From Benincasa hispida (Eukaryota; Streptophyta; Magnoliopsida; Cucurbitales; Cucurbitaceae): 64,000 bases of DNA. Each line of letters begins with the position of its first letter. The stretch's first letter is position 1. Positions 1-11,580 of the stretch are shown here, in pieces. Position numbers and translations under genes: made by a program. The DNA is taken from the NCBI RefSeq assembly GCF_009727055.1, contig NC_052352.1, positions 25,351,894-25,415,893 of the forward strand, given 5' to 3'. The notes under the pieces are model-generated. The model was not told the DNA's origin and made no database searches. It saw only the letters and a program-made list of their open reading frames with translations.

Positions 1-10
1 AATACCCATT

Positions 11-24
11 CCCCCCCCCCCCCC
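11..24. repeat. Poly-C tract
   Basis: A run of 14 C residues next to the window start. Tracts this long are length-unstable, and the exact count may be a sequencing or assembly artefact. Confidence 0.8.
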
Positions 25-640
25 TCCATTCTTTCCTTTCATTCCAAACTTCCACTCACCCAACAACCCACACAAACCCTGCCAAAACGTGACTCCTTTC
101 TTCCTTCCACGTAAACCCACAAACCCGCCCAAGCATCTGGCCAACACCTTCCCGACCCCTCTCCTTGTCCATTTTCAGCAACCGATGGGCTTGAATGCGC
201 TCTTCGCAGAGAGCGAAGATCGGCACTCGCTAACTTCAGAGTAGGCTTGTTGGTGGTATACAATAAACGGGGAGCAGGTTTTGTTCAGTTCGAAAATTCT
301 AAAGCTTTATTGGATGGGTATCTTCCCTATCTATCCCTTTTCTAATTCTTCCCCATCAGCCACCTCCTCCCTCCATTACCAGCCACTGCACCTCGCCCCT
401 CGCTCTCCATTCCTTCTGACAACCTCTCATCTGCAGCACGCTGCACTCTCAGCTGTCGAAGTATCAGCTGGCCCTCTCGGTGCAGCATCCTGCTGGCCCT
501 CGCCTTGGTTTCTCCATTTAATGTTGGCATTCTTATACTCTTCTCATAATCGTCAGTTCTTTTCCTTCCCTTCCTCAATATATTTTCAGACATTTTGTTT
601 CTTTCCTTAGGTTACGTTAAATAAATCCTTGCGGAGGTTG
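25..640. other. Stretch without a recognised gene, possibly captured promoter/5'UTR
   Basis: This pyrimidine-rich, relatively GC-rich stretch lies upstream of the eIF3b-like fragment. It looks more like a promoter or 5' untranslated region than the AT-rich spacers elsewhere in the window. Short open frames exist on both strands, but none matches a family I know. An imperfect palindrome lies near 197-217 (gctcttcgc / gagagcgaag). Confidence 0.35.
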
Positions 641-678
641 TCATTCAATCTGCCGCCGACAGAGCTAGTTAGTTTGTC

Positions 679-789
679 ATGGCGGACGTGTGATGCTGAT
701 AGGAGATTGAGGAAATGGCTGGTCGGCTTGGGATAGATCTCTCCCAAGTTGATTTTGACGCTATTTGTCTCCCTCCTGGCGAGGATTTT
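679..789 (+). pseudogene. Broken 5' coding fragment resembling eIF3 subunit b
   Basis: An ATG at 679 opens MADV and is followed in the same frame by TGA, TGC, TGA and TAG. A second in-frame ATG at 715 then reads MAGRLGIDLSQVDFDAICL and PPGEDF before a stop at 799. From memory of the family, plant translation initiation factor 3 subunit b starts with an acidic stretch and then a GIDxSQVxFDxIxLPPGEDF block, which is a close match. The usual continuation after GEDF (GI..SDDE) is absent: the sequence diverges at 790, and transposon sequence follows. The stops between the two ATGs look like small insertions in an original MADVMLI..EEIEE start. I infer a duplicated, decayed gene fragment, not a working gene. 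A first exon ending at AAG before GTCAAT (792/793) is the alternative. Confidence 0.5.
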
Positions 790-984
790 AAGGTCAATTA
801 GTTCTATTATTATCGTTTGATTGTATCTTAATTTGCATTTCTGAGCTCTCTCTTTGAAACGTTATTTTATTCGTATTATTTTCAGATTTTTCCATTCGTG
901 GCTCATATCTTCTATTTTTCTGCAATTATGTATATAGTGATGATGAAGAGGTTTTTTTCTTAAAAAAAAAAAAAGAGAAGCAAA

Positions 985-1139
985 TCTTTAATGTCGGTTT
1001 AATCCGACATTAAAGTATACCTACAATGTCGGTTTAAAACCGCATTAAATATTCGCTTTTTAAAAAAAAAACAAAATCGACATTATACATCCAGTTTCAC
1101 TTTTTCAAACCGACATCAAATCCCAAAATTCATGTAGTG
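985..1139. mobile_element. Right terminus of a CACTA-type DNA transposon
   Basis: Read on the minus strand from 1139, the end starts CACTACATGAATTTTGGG, the hallmark CACTA terminus. Inward lie several copies of a subterminal motif in both orientations, atgtcggttt / aaccgacat (around 991-1010, 1025-1048 and 1116-1121), the clustered subterminal repeats typical of En/Spm elements. The sequence immediately right of 1139 reads as Ty3/gypsy polyprotein, so this is an insertion boundary. The left end is not identified and may lie outside the window. Confidence 0.65.
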
Positions 1140-1786
1140 GTATGAAGCCTTGTATGAAAGATCATGTAGACTTAAATTTATTGGAATGAAGTTGGTGAAA
1201 GATAGTTAATTGGGCCACAGTTAATATAGATGACTATGGACAGTGTTAAGTTGATAAGAGAAAATTTGAAAACACTCGAGACAGATAGAAGAGTTATGAA
1301 AATAAGCAAAGAAGAAAGCTCGAGTTTGGGATTAGAGACTGATATTTTTAAATTATCACGATGGAAAGGAATACTCAGATTGGCAGAAAAGGCAAGTTGG
1401 GCTCAAGATATATAAGACCTTATGAGATAGTTGAATAGGTCAGATCAACAGTTTACAGATTAGCCTTACATGTAGAGTTATCTAATATACATGATGTTTT
1501 CCATGTATCTATGTTAAGGAAGTATATTCCAGACCTTGCTCATATTCTACCAGAACAACTAATACAGTTGAAGGAAAATTTGTCCTATGAAGAAGAACCA
1601 ATACAGATACTAGACAGAAAATGAACAGGTATTAAGAAACAAAACTATTCCATTAGTTAAAGTACCATGGAATAGAAGAAGCTACAAGGGAAGTTGAATA
1701 ACAAATAGAAAACAAGTATCCTCATTTATTCAGTTAACTGAGCTCAAGACAAATTTCGAGGACGAAATTTCTTTAAATGGAAGGTA
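1140..1786 (+). pseudogene. Ty3/gypsy polyprotein remnant (C-terminal pol)
   Basis: From 1141 the frame reads YEALYERSCRLKF, the gypsy YEALYGRxCRTP block near the integrase C-terminus. Around 1390-1620 it reads GRKGKLGSRYIRPYEIVE, STVYRLALHVELSNIHDVF and HVSMLRKYIPD, the conserved region between integrase and a chromodomain. A trailing NKTIPLVKVPW and a purine-rich gaggacgaaatttctt stretch (1758-1773) precede the LTR. Several stops and frame shifts break the frame. The upstream part of the element is missing because the CACTA element sits there. Confidence 0.8.
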
Positions 1787-1789
1787 AAT

Positions 1790-4441
1790 TGTAAAGTTCT
1801 AAACTTGTTTTACTAGTTAATTATGTTTAAGTCCTCTTAATTATGTATTTAAGCTCTTGTAAGTATGTAGTATTGATGTTATATTAGTAGCAATGTAGAA
1901 AAGGCTTACTGTGTAGATATGTAAAGGTTAAGTGAGGAAAAAAATATTCTAAATGTTAGGGAATAAGGCTCTCAGGTGAGATAGAGAGAAATTAATAGTT
2001 GGAAAAATTATTAACAGAGAGCTCGCGTGTTAAGCTATGCGACCAGAAGTCCAAGAAAAGGATATTACGGATAAATAAGGGTTCATGAGGTATGGTGAAG
2101 TCCAGGGAGAGGGCAAGTTGGCTCTCGTGTGAGAAAGAGTGAGTTGAGGTTGGTAAAGAGATATGTGCGACTAATCCTATATGAGATTGGTGAGAATCAA
2201 TGTACGCAACATGTGAACGGCTAAGTCGCTTAAGCAAGCACTTCAAGAAGATGTGAAGATGTGAAGATGTGTGTTAGAAGGGTCACAAAGTAGTACCGAT
2301 TGAATGGCTCAGAAGTTTGCAAACGAGGTGACCATGGACCAGTGCGACAAAGATGATGTTCAAAAGATGCGATGATGAATAGAAGTATGCAATGACCAGG
2401 AAAGGGCTTAAGTGGCCGCAAGCCCATGCAATGAAGTTAAACTGGAAAGTTCTACTTAATCAACTAGTAAGTGGCTAGGTGGCAGTCTTAGAAATGTTAA
2501 TTGAGGATTAGCATGTCAGATGGTATTTAATTAAGTTAGATGATTCATGCAAACCCACATATAAATAGCAGTTGAAAAGAAGGGGATTGTTTTGCCAAAA
2601 TTTCCCTACGCCTAAGAGGAAGTATTGTTGCCATCTGAAGCTCAGAAGGTGTTGAAGAACCCTCAGGAAAGCTTAAGATAGAGTTGAGGATTTCTAATTG
2701 GTCTAAAGGAAGTTGATGCTCAAATTCTAAGGCAAGAGAGTTAAGATATTTATGAGAAAATTCATTAAAGGAAATTTAATTAGTTAATGGCTAGAATTAG
2801 AGATGGAATCTGGAAGACTGAAATCTAAAATGGCATTATGGATGAATAAACAGGCAGCTGCATCTGAAAAATAAGCAAGCAGTTGATCAGCCGATGATAT
2901 GCGATGATTTATATAAGCATTGTGCACGGGGTGTGAGGTGTGAGGCTACGCAAAGGGAGTATTCATAGTCGAGGCGCGTTGAGTGTGTTTCATAGTGGAC
3001 GTTCATCGCATAGGCTAGAAAGTGTATTCCAGTACCTACCCAAGCACCGTGAGTGAGGGTTGCCATTATTCAGCCAAGTTGTAAGGTAAAAGGGCTAAGT
3101 GTAGATGATGCGATGAGATGAGTTAAGTTGCGATAAAGTTAAGTTTATGTGTTAAGCTCAAAAGGGAGCTAATTATACTAATCAAGGGATATTTCCTTAT
3201 TTTAGGACAAAAGCAAATATGAGAGGCTTACAGCCTCGTGAATAAGTAGTTTAAGACAGTGAGTGACAAGTTTTGATAAATGTTTCCCAATGATCAGTTT
3301 TGTGTATGATTTTCAACGCATACCAATTCAACATGTTTTAAAACAATGATTTCTACAATGCATGCTTTATTCATATGTTGGTCGCATGAACCATGTTTTC
3401 AAATAAATGAGATTCCTTATAAGAATTTAGCATGCAATTTTAGTAAGCTTATGCTTATGATTTATACTTAATGTTTACGAGGCACTATGCGATGATATGG
3501 AATTTATAAAGTATGATTAACTCATACAAATTCTCTGTTAATATATTTGTAGTATGTTTTTAAATGTTTTGTGCCTTATATAAGCCCTACTCCAATGTTA
3601 GTACCGAATGTATGGTAAGGTATCTAGATTTCAATTATGTTAGGGATCCTTGATACCGAATGTATGATAAGGTGGTCAGGACCCAATCCAGCTTTACGTG
3701 CACGTATGACTCATGCTATCAACGTTGATGAGATAGAGCAAAAGGGCTCTCTCTCAACTAAGTTATGAGGGATTGAGTAAAAGGGCTCTCCCACATGTTC
3801 AAGAAAAGGAGTATAGATGTTTTACAGGAATGATAATGAGTTTTATTTCAGGGTTTTAATTATGATATAATTTCATTTTTTCAGTTGTATTTCCTAACCG
3901 TGAAAATGATCATGTAAATATTTTATGAAAAGCATGTTTATGTTATTTATGTATGGAAGTCTGTTTTAATTTAAATAGTCACTCAGTTGGCATTTTAAGC
4001 TCATTCTTTTAAATTTTTTTTTTCCTCCTCAAGTAGTAGTCGATGTTTCAAAGCCGAGTAGACCTGTCAGTCAATCACTATTAGAATTCTTCAGTAACTA
4101 GGAGTTTAGGTGATCCACTTTTCATGTTTTAAACCCTAATTTTATCTATACACATCTTGGGATTCAAGGTATATTTTTGGAGTCAGAAGTTCTACATATA
4201 AATGTTTGTTATCTAGATGACTTTGATGTAATGGAATGTAAATATTCTAAACGGTAGCACCTATGTAGTTAAGTAATAGATGAGATTATGTATGTATTGT
4301 TATCAGATTTTTTTTTAACTACTATCAGGTCAGCAAATGCTAAGGAAACAGGTTAGTCGGTAGTTATCATAAGAGGATTGTCAATTGTTGTTTTCACATC
4401 CCTTCTTAGGTTAAGAGGGTAATCTAGGAAGGAGTGTGACA
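1790..4441 (+). mobile_element. Probable 3' LTR of the Ty3/gypsy element
   Basis: The stretch begins TGTAAAG just after the polypurine-like tract and ends ...GAGTGTGACA, so it has TG/CA-type ends about 2.65 kb apart. It has no coding capacity. A TATA-like atataaatagc lies near 2560 and would suit the LTR promoter. Several gatgcgatga-type repeats occur, plus a short gaagatgt tandem near 2247-2270. The partner 5' LTR is outside the window, so both boundaries are inferred from motifs only. Confidence 0.45.
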
Positions 4442-5337
4442 AAAACTCATATTCCAAAGCCTACAATCAGAAACTTTCAAAACTACTAAGGAATTTACAA
4501 CCAAAACTTCTTGGAAGCAAAATTTTGTATTCTAACATCTACACCCCCATCGATGACATGCTCAATAATCCTTTAAAAAAAAAAAAGGTAAGTCTCAGTT
4601 AGTGGTACTAAAAATTGAATCTAATATAGTAAATATGTAAGGGGAAATGTAGTTTTGAGAGCCATTTTGAGTTAAAACTTTGTTGGGGCATTTTATCAGA
4701 CAGGTTTTGAGCATACCAATAAAGGTTGCTATGGAAGTAAATTGAAGGAAAGGGCCTCTATGTAATGAAATGTATCCTTTTGTAAAAACAACATTACTGG
4801 TTTTTTTATTTAAAATAAAAAATATTTTAATTTTATGATAGCTAATAATTCATAGATTTATGACACTTAAAAACTATCCTAAATGTTTAAAAAGTATATA
4901 TATAAGAATCAACATTTTTTCTTGCAAAAAATGTGTTGTTTAGAATTTATAACATTTTTCTCTCCCCCCCAGTTTGGCTGTATAATCTTATGTCATAAGA
5001 TGTCATTTTTGTTGTATTGCCCCAACATACTAAAATAATAAGTACTCAGTTTTTCTTGATCTCATCTAGAGAGAGATTTCACTAAGGAAATTCAGAGTTT
5101 TGGTCGAGAAAGATAATAACCACCCCATACTCATCTTCAATCTTTCAATGGAATTCGGTATATTATTTATTCTAGATTTAAAGTAGTTTAATTAACAAGT
5201 CATACAAGAGTATGAATACTTCTCCTATTGATACCTTCCCTGCCATGATCTTTTAAAAATGTTGTGGGGTTTTACTATCACTAAAAGGTATATCTATAAA
5301 TGCAAATCATAATATGGATAGATGGAATATAGTACTT
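4442..5337. other. AT-rich spacer, no gene recognised
   Basis: I see no long open frame, splice-compatible exon set or recognised repeat boundary here. Confidence 0.5.
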
Positions 5338-7449
5338 TGTGAAGGAACCTTTGTGAGGGAATCCTTGAGCGAAAGCGGATCTACTCAAATTCCATTTTTA
5401 TAGAATTGAAAAAATTTACAGAGAAATGAAATAGATCATATATTTAATTCAACTATTACAGCATGCTTAAACATATATTGCATAAGAATTAATTAGGGTT
5501 TCAAAAAACCCTTACCTTTGAGACTTTCTTCACGTATCCTTCTCCTCTGTGCAAATCACGAACTGTGAAATCCAAATGGGCTAAATGGACACAACCACTT
5601 GGGAACCTCTGTATTCTCTAGTGAAAACCCAGGAGGTATGGTGGTTTGGTGATTTTGATGAGGGAATGAGAGAATTGAGAGGAAGAGGAGGAGCAAGGGA
5701 ATTTTTTCTTTTGAGAACACATTCAAATCACATAATAATTCTATGTGAATTGTTACAGGAAGAAGAATACTGAATGTCAGAACAAATTCCAAAAAGAAAA
5801 ACTTTCACGTACTAGATGTGGAGAGAAATAAGGGGAGAGAACTTATTTCTCTCTTTTTAATTTAATTTAAATTTAAATTTTAAATAAATATTTTATTTTA
5901 AAAAATAAAAAACTTATATATATATATATATATGACAAACAAATTTATATACATATATATAATATATAACGTATAGTTTTATTTTTCATCAAATACAATA
6001 TAATCTATAGTTTCAATTCTCTCTCCCCAATAGATATTTAATATAAATCACATTTACATTAAATTCAACTACATGAATCCAATTCAGATAATTAACATTT
6101 GAATCAAATTCAAATATTTATTTCTTCTCATAAATACTTAATTAATGTATAATATTCAAAACATTATAGTAATTATATCACATATAATTAAAATTTAATT
6201 AATTATATCACATATAATTAAAATTTAATTAATTATATCATATATAATTAAATTCACTCAATTAATCTGAACAATTCAAATTAATCCAAAAATTTATTTC
6301 TCATTAAATCCCGTTACATGGATAGAAGAAGAGGACCTCATGAACTTGTAGTTTGGGAAAAAGAAAGGTGGCACACCTGTAGTTTGTGAAAAAGAAAGGT
6401 GGCCATTCAGACAGATAGAAGAGGGGACCTCATGAACCTGTAGCTTGAAGCTCTAACGGTACATGGATAATTAATTAAACTCTTTTATTAAATTATTCAC
6501 CATCCGTTAACTGTCGAACATTCCACTAAAGACCGACAGTTGCATTCTTCGCACTACAGATATATGTTTGTGTTCATTGGATATAACCAATCAATAATAT
6601 GATGACCCTTCACAAATTGCTCGTAAGTACAACTGGGCCAAATTACCGTTTTGCCCCTGTAGTTACATCTAACTCCTTAAGTACCACCGATCCCTCTAAT
6701 TAACAATAAATCATAGTCCAACTATGATTAAACCCCTCTCAGGCCAGGAGAAGGTGTGGCGCCACATTGTTCAAGTCCCAAAATCAGCTCTTAAGGGAGC
6801 AATTTCTCTACTTGCCCCGACATTGGGGAATGAGTGAATTTATGCTTGTATAGCTGTGTTCCCAGCTCCCCAATTAGACGAATCCCAAAATGGTAGACTT
6901 GTTGAGTCGGCGATTTGGACACTCTCACCCATATAAACCAAAAGACCACCCACATAGGCAAGAGTTCACAACTCACTTAGGATTCAGGTCATGTTACCTA
7001 TGGTTATTCTGGTGAAATGTAAGTCGCTATTATGAACGACGTTATATAATGAGACTAAATATTTTGTGGTTTGATCTTATACAAACTCCTTTATATAGAA
7101 TTTTCCCGCTCACATGTTTCTACATGAATGATCAGGATCAGATCATTTATAGCAATTTGCAACATTTGTAACATCTACAAGGTGGCTCATACTCATAGTG
7201 TCACCAGGATAAGGTATCCAGCCTTATCCATCTACTACAGACTATTTAGGTTATCATTTAAACATGATTCACCTGTATGTCTCTACATACATGTTTAAGC
7301 TACAAAATGACCCTGGATATTAGTTTATTGGTTTGTGGTTAATGCAACTAATTTTGAAATAAAACATCATATATTTTATTACATAAATAAAATATTTGTA
7401 CATTACAAATGTGAATTGTAGGACCCTAAGAGATTTAGGGGATCAACCC
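5338..7449 (-). mobile_element. Antisense LTR (solo or truncated), family shared with two other copies
   Basis: Blocks in this stretch recur in the same order near 55730-56560, and in reverse orientation at 63162-64000. Examples are ccaaattaccgttttgcccc (about 6638), ccttaagtacca (about 6675), aaatggtagac followed by gttgagtcggcga (about 6888-6913), and aaggtatccagccttatcc (about 7211). The third copy starts with TGTTGGG directly after a copia-type polypurine tract, which identifies the family as LTRs and gives this copy minus orientation. No coding internal region flanks this copy, so it may be a solo LTR. Both ends are approximate. Confidence 0.6.
6171..6252. repeat. 30-bp tandem repeat
   Basis: About 2.7 copies of a 30-bp AT-rich unit (starting aattatatcacatataatt) stand head to tail. 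The last copy has one change (cac to tat). It lies inside the antisense LTR. Confidence 0.85.
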
Positions 7450-8483
7450 CAATACTTTGGAATACTAGAATCTTACTAATAGTAGTATAGATGATTATGC
7501 CAACGACAAATTTAAGTTAAACAAATGTTAATGATGAGCTCTTAATCACCTTCTATATACAGTAGAATAGGATTGTGAATGATGTCATTATATGCATTCT
7601 AACTTTTACATGTTGGCTAAGTCAATTATTCGAAATATATGAGTTTAATTGAAACAAGCCTCGATAGTGTTTTATATAACTAAACCAGAATTAGACATCT
7701 ATATAGGTCTATTTAAACTTTCTGAATTAAGTTTATTATAATCAACACTATAGTTTTATATGATTAACTCCTGATATAATTAGATGGCAACTGCATGGAG
7801 ATGTTTGGGCAATTTTAAGTCCAGAAATCATGTTATCACATAATTTTAATTATTTTGAGAAACCTACGTTTAAGGTTTCGTAATTAGTAAAGCCTTACAA
7901 TGGGAAGTTGTTTTGAATAGATAACGGATGAATTGAGTTCTAACTTTCAAGCACAATTAAAATAGTTTTTAAAACCTTTTACAATTTATTCTATTCCGTT
8001 GAAATTGTCAAAAACATTTAAGTAAAATGGATCATATATATATATATATCTTGTAGAGTATTCAACGTAACTCTCGAGCCAAATAGTTTGTTATTTAGTT
8101 GAAATCAAGGGGAAGTTTACTTGGTAAAAGAGAAAACTTTAAACTATTCCACAGTTTTTATATTGTCTCCAATAAAACCAACAAAGAATTATAGTCCAAA
8201 TAAAACAAAACTAAAAGCACAAACAAGGTATAAATTAGAAACATAAAATTAAACCGTTTTATTATATATGACATATAATATAAGATACCAATTCCCATAG
8301 CCAAACCAAAGCTCCCACTTATGAGGAAAGTTGTTACATTAAATGAGAGCAACATTATTATTATTGTTGTTAAATAGCATGCAAACCCCAATCTCAACCT
8401 ACTAAATTCTATCAATTAAAACAACCGATAGTGGATCTTCTCACCCTTACAATTAAACAAAAAAAGGTAGAAAAACAACCGCG
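7450..8483. other. 3' flank of the ammonium transporter gene
   Basis: AT-rich sequence downstream of the minus-strand transporter stop codon. The part nearest 8483 probably holds its 3' untranslated region. A short AT microsatellite lies at 8035-8050. No separate gene is supported. Confidence 0.5.
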
Positions 8484-11400
8484 TCAGGCCATTTCGACTT
8501 GGCCAGCCTGCCTATGTTTGGTTGCAACCGGAACTTCCATATCATACTTAGAAGAATCCATCTTCTCGCCCTGACCCCAAATGGCGTAGGCCTCTTCGCC
8601 GTGGGCAGCCTCGTCGCCGATAGCCATGTCCTCCTCGGACATTCGGAGTGGGACGATGTACTGGAGGAGGACACAAATAAGGCTCGTGACGATGATGTTG
8701 ATGAGGGTGACGAAGATGATTCCGAGGAGTTGGACACCGAGTTGTCGGAAGCCGAGTTTGACCTGTTTGGTGTTGAAGCCGTAGAAAAGGCCGATGTATT
8801 TATTGTAGTTGCCGTAGAAGATTAAGTTGAGGCGTGGCTCGGCGAAGAGGCCGCTTAAAATGCCGCCGAGGCTGCCGGCGATGGCATGGGTGTGAAGAAC
8901 GGCCATTGTGTCGTCTACCTTTTGGAGAATGGCGGATTTTTTATGAACTACCATCATTGTGAACCATGGGATTGAACCTGATAGCACTCCCATTATAATC
9001 GCGGCCCATCCTTGAACAACTCCTGGATTTCAAAGTTCCACTCATTTTTATAACTATATTTATTTATTCCCTCGACTTATAAACAAACTTTACATTAAAA
9101 ATCATATTTAGTTCCAAAATTTTCATAAAAATAATAATTCAGTACTTACGCTGGTAACGATTTAACATGTAACAATTTAGTTCTGCATTTTCAATCTTTT
9201 ACATTAATATTTATTTATTCCCCAACTTACAGAAAAAACTTTACAACTTACTTTGGAATTTCATTCTTACAATGTCTTAACTAGATTTGCTTATTTATTG
9301 TTGGAAAAAAAAAACACACTTTTGTCTTTGGGCCTAGTTTCCATAGTGTCGTTATGTTTCAAAAAATTATACTTTTAATTCTTAATTTTTTTTAGTTTGA
9401 TTTCAATTAAAAATTTTGGTTTCAAAATTTTACAATTTTATTCTGAGATTTTATTTTTGTTTCAATTTACATATTATTTTTCAAAATTTACATTTCTAAC
9501 GTCGATTTTTCAATAGTTACTTATTTTTTTCTTTAGGATTAATGACTATTAATTGCTTTTTTAAAAAAATATGTGATTAATTAAGTTTAACTATTAAAAC
9601 TAAATTAAAAAATTTTCTTCATAATTATTTTAAATAATTAATAAACGTCAATAATTGAAAGTGAGTATTTAATAAAAAAATGAAAATAAAAAAGTAAAAA
9701 CCTGAAACCTAAGTATTAAATTGAAACAAGACTCAAATCTCAAATGTAACATTATAACATTTTAAAATATATGGATTAAATTGAAACCAAAACTCAGAAC
9801 TAAATATATAACATTTTGAAATCTAAAAACTAAATAAAAATTAGACTCAAAATAAAAACATATTTTTCTCTGACAATTATGGGTGTTCATGGGTTGAGTT
9901 GGATTTGGTTGAAAGTCTTTTTAGACCCAATTCAATTATTCAGGTTGTAAATTTTTTCAATCCAAATAACTCTTATCAACCCAACCATAAAATATTTGGG
10001 TTGGGTTGGGTTGGTTCGGGTTAATCGGGTCATTTATTTAAAATTTTGTTCTAAAAAGAAACAAAACGTAAATATGTAAAAATCTAATTTAATTATTTTC
10101 ATATATTGAATTAAGATTTCAATTTCAATTTATATAGTGAAAATTTTGCAAAAAAAACTAATTTTGAGAGTTGTTGAAGAATAAATTATTAAAAAAATAT
10201 TGATATTAAATAAAATTTAAATCAATATATGTATAAATGATTGTGTTATAAGTAATAAAAAAAATATATTTTAAAGTCAATAATAAATTTGGGATGGTTC
10301 AGGTTGGTTTAAGTTATATTAGGTAAACCCATGAACCAACCCAACTCATAAAATTTTCACTTATTTGAACTCAACGCAACCCAAATCCAACCCATAAAAT
10401 TTTCATTTATTTGAACCCAACTCAACCCAAATCACACGGATTAGGTTGGGTTGATCGATTTTTTCGGGTCATCGCAATATCCCTACTGACAATAGTTTGC
10501 ATTCGTAGGAAATTATAGGATTATAACAATGCTTTTGATGATGTAACGATCTTTGTGCATTTAAAACATTGACAACTTAGATGCATTGTGTAGAAATAAT
10601 TTTTAGAAAATACTTAGATATTATTGGGGTTGTAACTATTTTTGTGCAACTTATATAATTATCCAATAAAAATTATCAATTTTTAGCATAGGGTTAAAGA
10701 CGGCACGTAATCATTGTTTTTAATTTTTTTCTTAACAATAACTATAGAACATCATATTCTTTTTAGTAAAACATCAATTATTTAATATACCTATATTTTC
10801 ATATAGTAATTAGTTCTTCTTTCCATTAATATAAAAAAATTAAGTTTCGGTTTGATAACGATTTTTTCTTTTTTAATTTACGTTCCTTCCTCCCTTATTT
10901 TTGGGTCAAAATTTGTACTTTGTAAACAAACACGTGAATTTCTAGTTAAATTTTAAATGCAATAAGATGAATTTAACTTTACTTCATCTTTGAAAACATT
11001 AGAAGAATTGCAATTACCGAGTATTGTTTAACATATTGAAAGAGGGTAAAAAGAGAAGGGAGTGACCTGCGGCGGGGGTGATGCAAACGAGGCCGGTAAT
11101 CATGCCTTGGACGGCGCCGATGACGGAGGGCTTTCTGAAGAAGATGATGTCGAAGATGAGCCAAGTAAGGAGGCTGGTGGCGGTGCAAACGTGGGTGTTC
11201 AGAACCGCCAGTGAGGCGTCGATGTTGGCGGCGTACGGGTCACCGCCGTTGAACCCCGTCCAACCCATCCATAGCAGCCCTGCTCCGGCCAGCATCAGAA
11301 GAATGTTGTTCGGGGGAAAGCTTTCTCTGTCCTTCGATAGCCGTGGCCCAACCTGTCACTCAAACATTTTCCATTTTCAAAATTACAACTACAAAACTCA

Positions 11401-11542
11401 TCCATTTTTTATTTATAACTTTAATTATAAATTTTGACCCTCAACTTCTTATTTTGTGTTTTCTTATCCTTCAAATTTTAAGGTGTTTAAAACAATTCTT
11501 TAATTTTGAAAAGTAAAAAATTTGGGTGGCGAGACTCATTTT

Positions 11543-11580
<38 letters not shown>

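Noticed and set aside
281..610. 109-aa plus-strand frame near the window start
   Set aside because: Pyrimidine-rich low-complexity translation without family similarity, overlapping an equally long frame on the other strand.
5556..5792. Overlapping frames on both strands at about 5.6 kb
   Set aside because: They lie inside the antisense LTR, have no matching frame in the other two copies and show no conserved domain.
8158..8415. 85-aa hydrophobic minus-strand open frame next to the ammonium transporter
   Set aside because: It lacks an ATG at its start (TTG only), lies in the AT-rich 3' flank of the transporter and has no recognisable family blocks. Hydrophobicity is expected from T-rich codons.
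8499..8825. Acidic plus-strand frame (rich in Asp/Glu) over the transporter last exon
   Set aside because: It is the complement of the well-supported transporter exon 3 and has no independent support.
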